DNA of 5,326 nucleotides, taken from an uncultured Oscillospiraceae bacterium. GTDB taxonomy: Bacteria > Bacillota_A > Clostridia > Oscillospirales > Oscillospiraceae. How positions within the stretch are numbered: position 1 is the stretch's first letter; each line of letters starts with the position of its first letter. The stretch is from NCBI GenBank assembly GCA_934667865.1, contig CAKUMR010000095.1, positions 1-5,326 on the forward strand, in the 5' to 3' direction. The notes beneath the pieces were generated by a model, which was not told the origin of the DNA, did not search any database, and saw only the letters and a program-made list of their open reading frames with translations. The position numbers and the translations under genes are program-made. Positions 5,002-5,326 of the stretch are shown here, in pieces.

Positions 5002-5326
5002 TCCGAAAAATCATTGTCATAGACGAGAAAAAATGCAACGGCTGCGGTCTGTGTGCCAAGGCCTGCCACGAGGGCGCGATCGACATCGTAAACGGCAAGG
5101 CGCATCTGGCGCGGGAGCACTTCTGCGACGGTCTGGGCGACTGTCTGCCCGCCTGCCCCATGGGCGCGATCACCTTTGAGGAGCGCGAAGCGCCGGCCTA
5201 CGACGAGGCGGCTGTGCTCGCCGCGAAAAGGCCGGTACACGTCTGCCCCGGCAGCCGTGCAAGCATGGGCGCGCCGGGCGCTTCCCTGCGCAACTGGCCC
5301 GTGCAGCTCAAGCTGCTGGGCTATAC
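4998..5326 (+). CDS. 4Fe-4S ferredoxin-like protein, N-terminal part (cut by the right edge)
   Basis: The first 109 residues are in the window and the frame stays open to the edge. An N-terminal ferredoxin domain carries a full cluster motif, C13-x2-C16-x2-C19-x3-C23. A second motif, C43DGLGDC49LPAC53P, has C-x5-C-x3-CP spacing and lacks the usual second cysteine, with Leu46 in its place. This CDGLG form and the following VCPGS (82-86) and LRNWPVQL (97-104) match, from memory, a family of roughly 250-residue iron-sulfur proteins of anaerobes with a conserved C-terminal domain, often labelled only as 4Fe-4S or ATP-binding protein. Its role is probably electron transfer, but the partner is unknown. 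The ATG overlaps the upstream stop (ATGA), and GGAGG (4986-4990) lies 7 nt before it, inside the upstream gene. Confidence 0.9.
   Translation, partial: MIRKIIVIDEKKCNGCGLCAKACHEGAIDIVNGKAHLAREHFCDGLGDCLPACPMGAITFEEREAPAYDEAAVLAAKRPVHVCPGSRASMGAPGASLRNWPVQLKLLGY

Overview
The window looks like chromosomal DNA from a spore-forming, GC-rich member of the Clostridia, probably in or near the Oscillospiraceae. The evidence is a SpoIIID sporulation regulator, strong AGGAGG-type ribosome binding sites, Firmicutes-like housekeeping promoters, and codons rich in G and C. The placement is inferred from gene content and protein style, not from a database search. No RNA gene, CRISPR array, insertion sequence or phage gene was seen. 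No stretch longer than about 170 bases lacks a gene.

The left part (1-2243) is a leftward block. In transcription order it holds ung (uracil-DNA glycosylase), spoIIID (mother-cell sporulation regulator) and serC (phosphoserine aminotransferase). serC runs to the left edge, where its last full codon is followed by 'TA', so only the final base of a probable stop codon is missing. spoIIID has its own candidate sigma-E promoter overlapped by a possible SpoIIID box. A hairpin terminator just after spoIIID separates it from serC, which has a good sigma-A promoter of its own.

The middle (2244-3173) holds one rightward gene, a classical short-chain dehydrogenase/reductase of unknown substrate, divergent from ung. 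It ends at a 19-bp perfect hairpin shared with the convergent gene pepD. The stop codon of pepD lies inside that hairpin.

The right part (3169-5326) holds pepD (leftward, M20-family aminoacyl-histidine dipeptidase) and, divergent from it, a translationally coupled rightward pair. The pair is a 94-residue cysteine-rich zinc-ribbon-like protein followed by a 4Fe-4S ferredoxin-like protein cut by the right edge. Both divergent promoters have well-spaced -35 and extended -10 elements, and the two -10 regions form a 13-bp inverted repeat with one mismatch.

The genes do not form one pathway: serine biosynthesis, DNA repair, sporulation control, peptide turnover and an iron-sulfur protein pair lie side by side in separately promoted units. 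The least understood part is the zinc-ribbon/ferredoxin pair. I found no clear evidence of a wholly new system.
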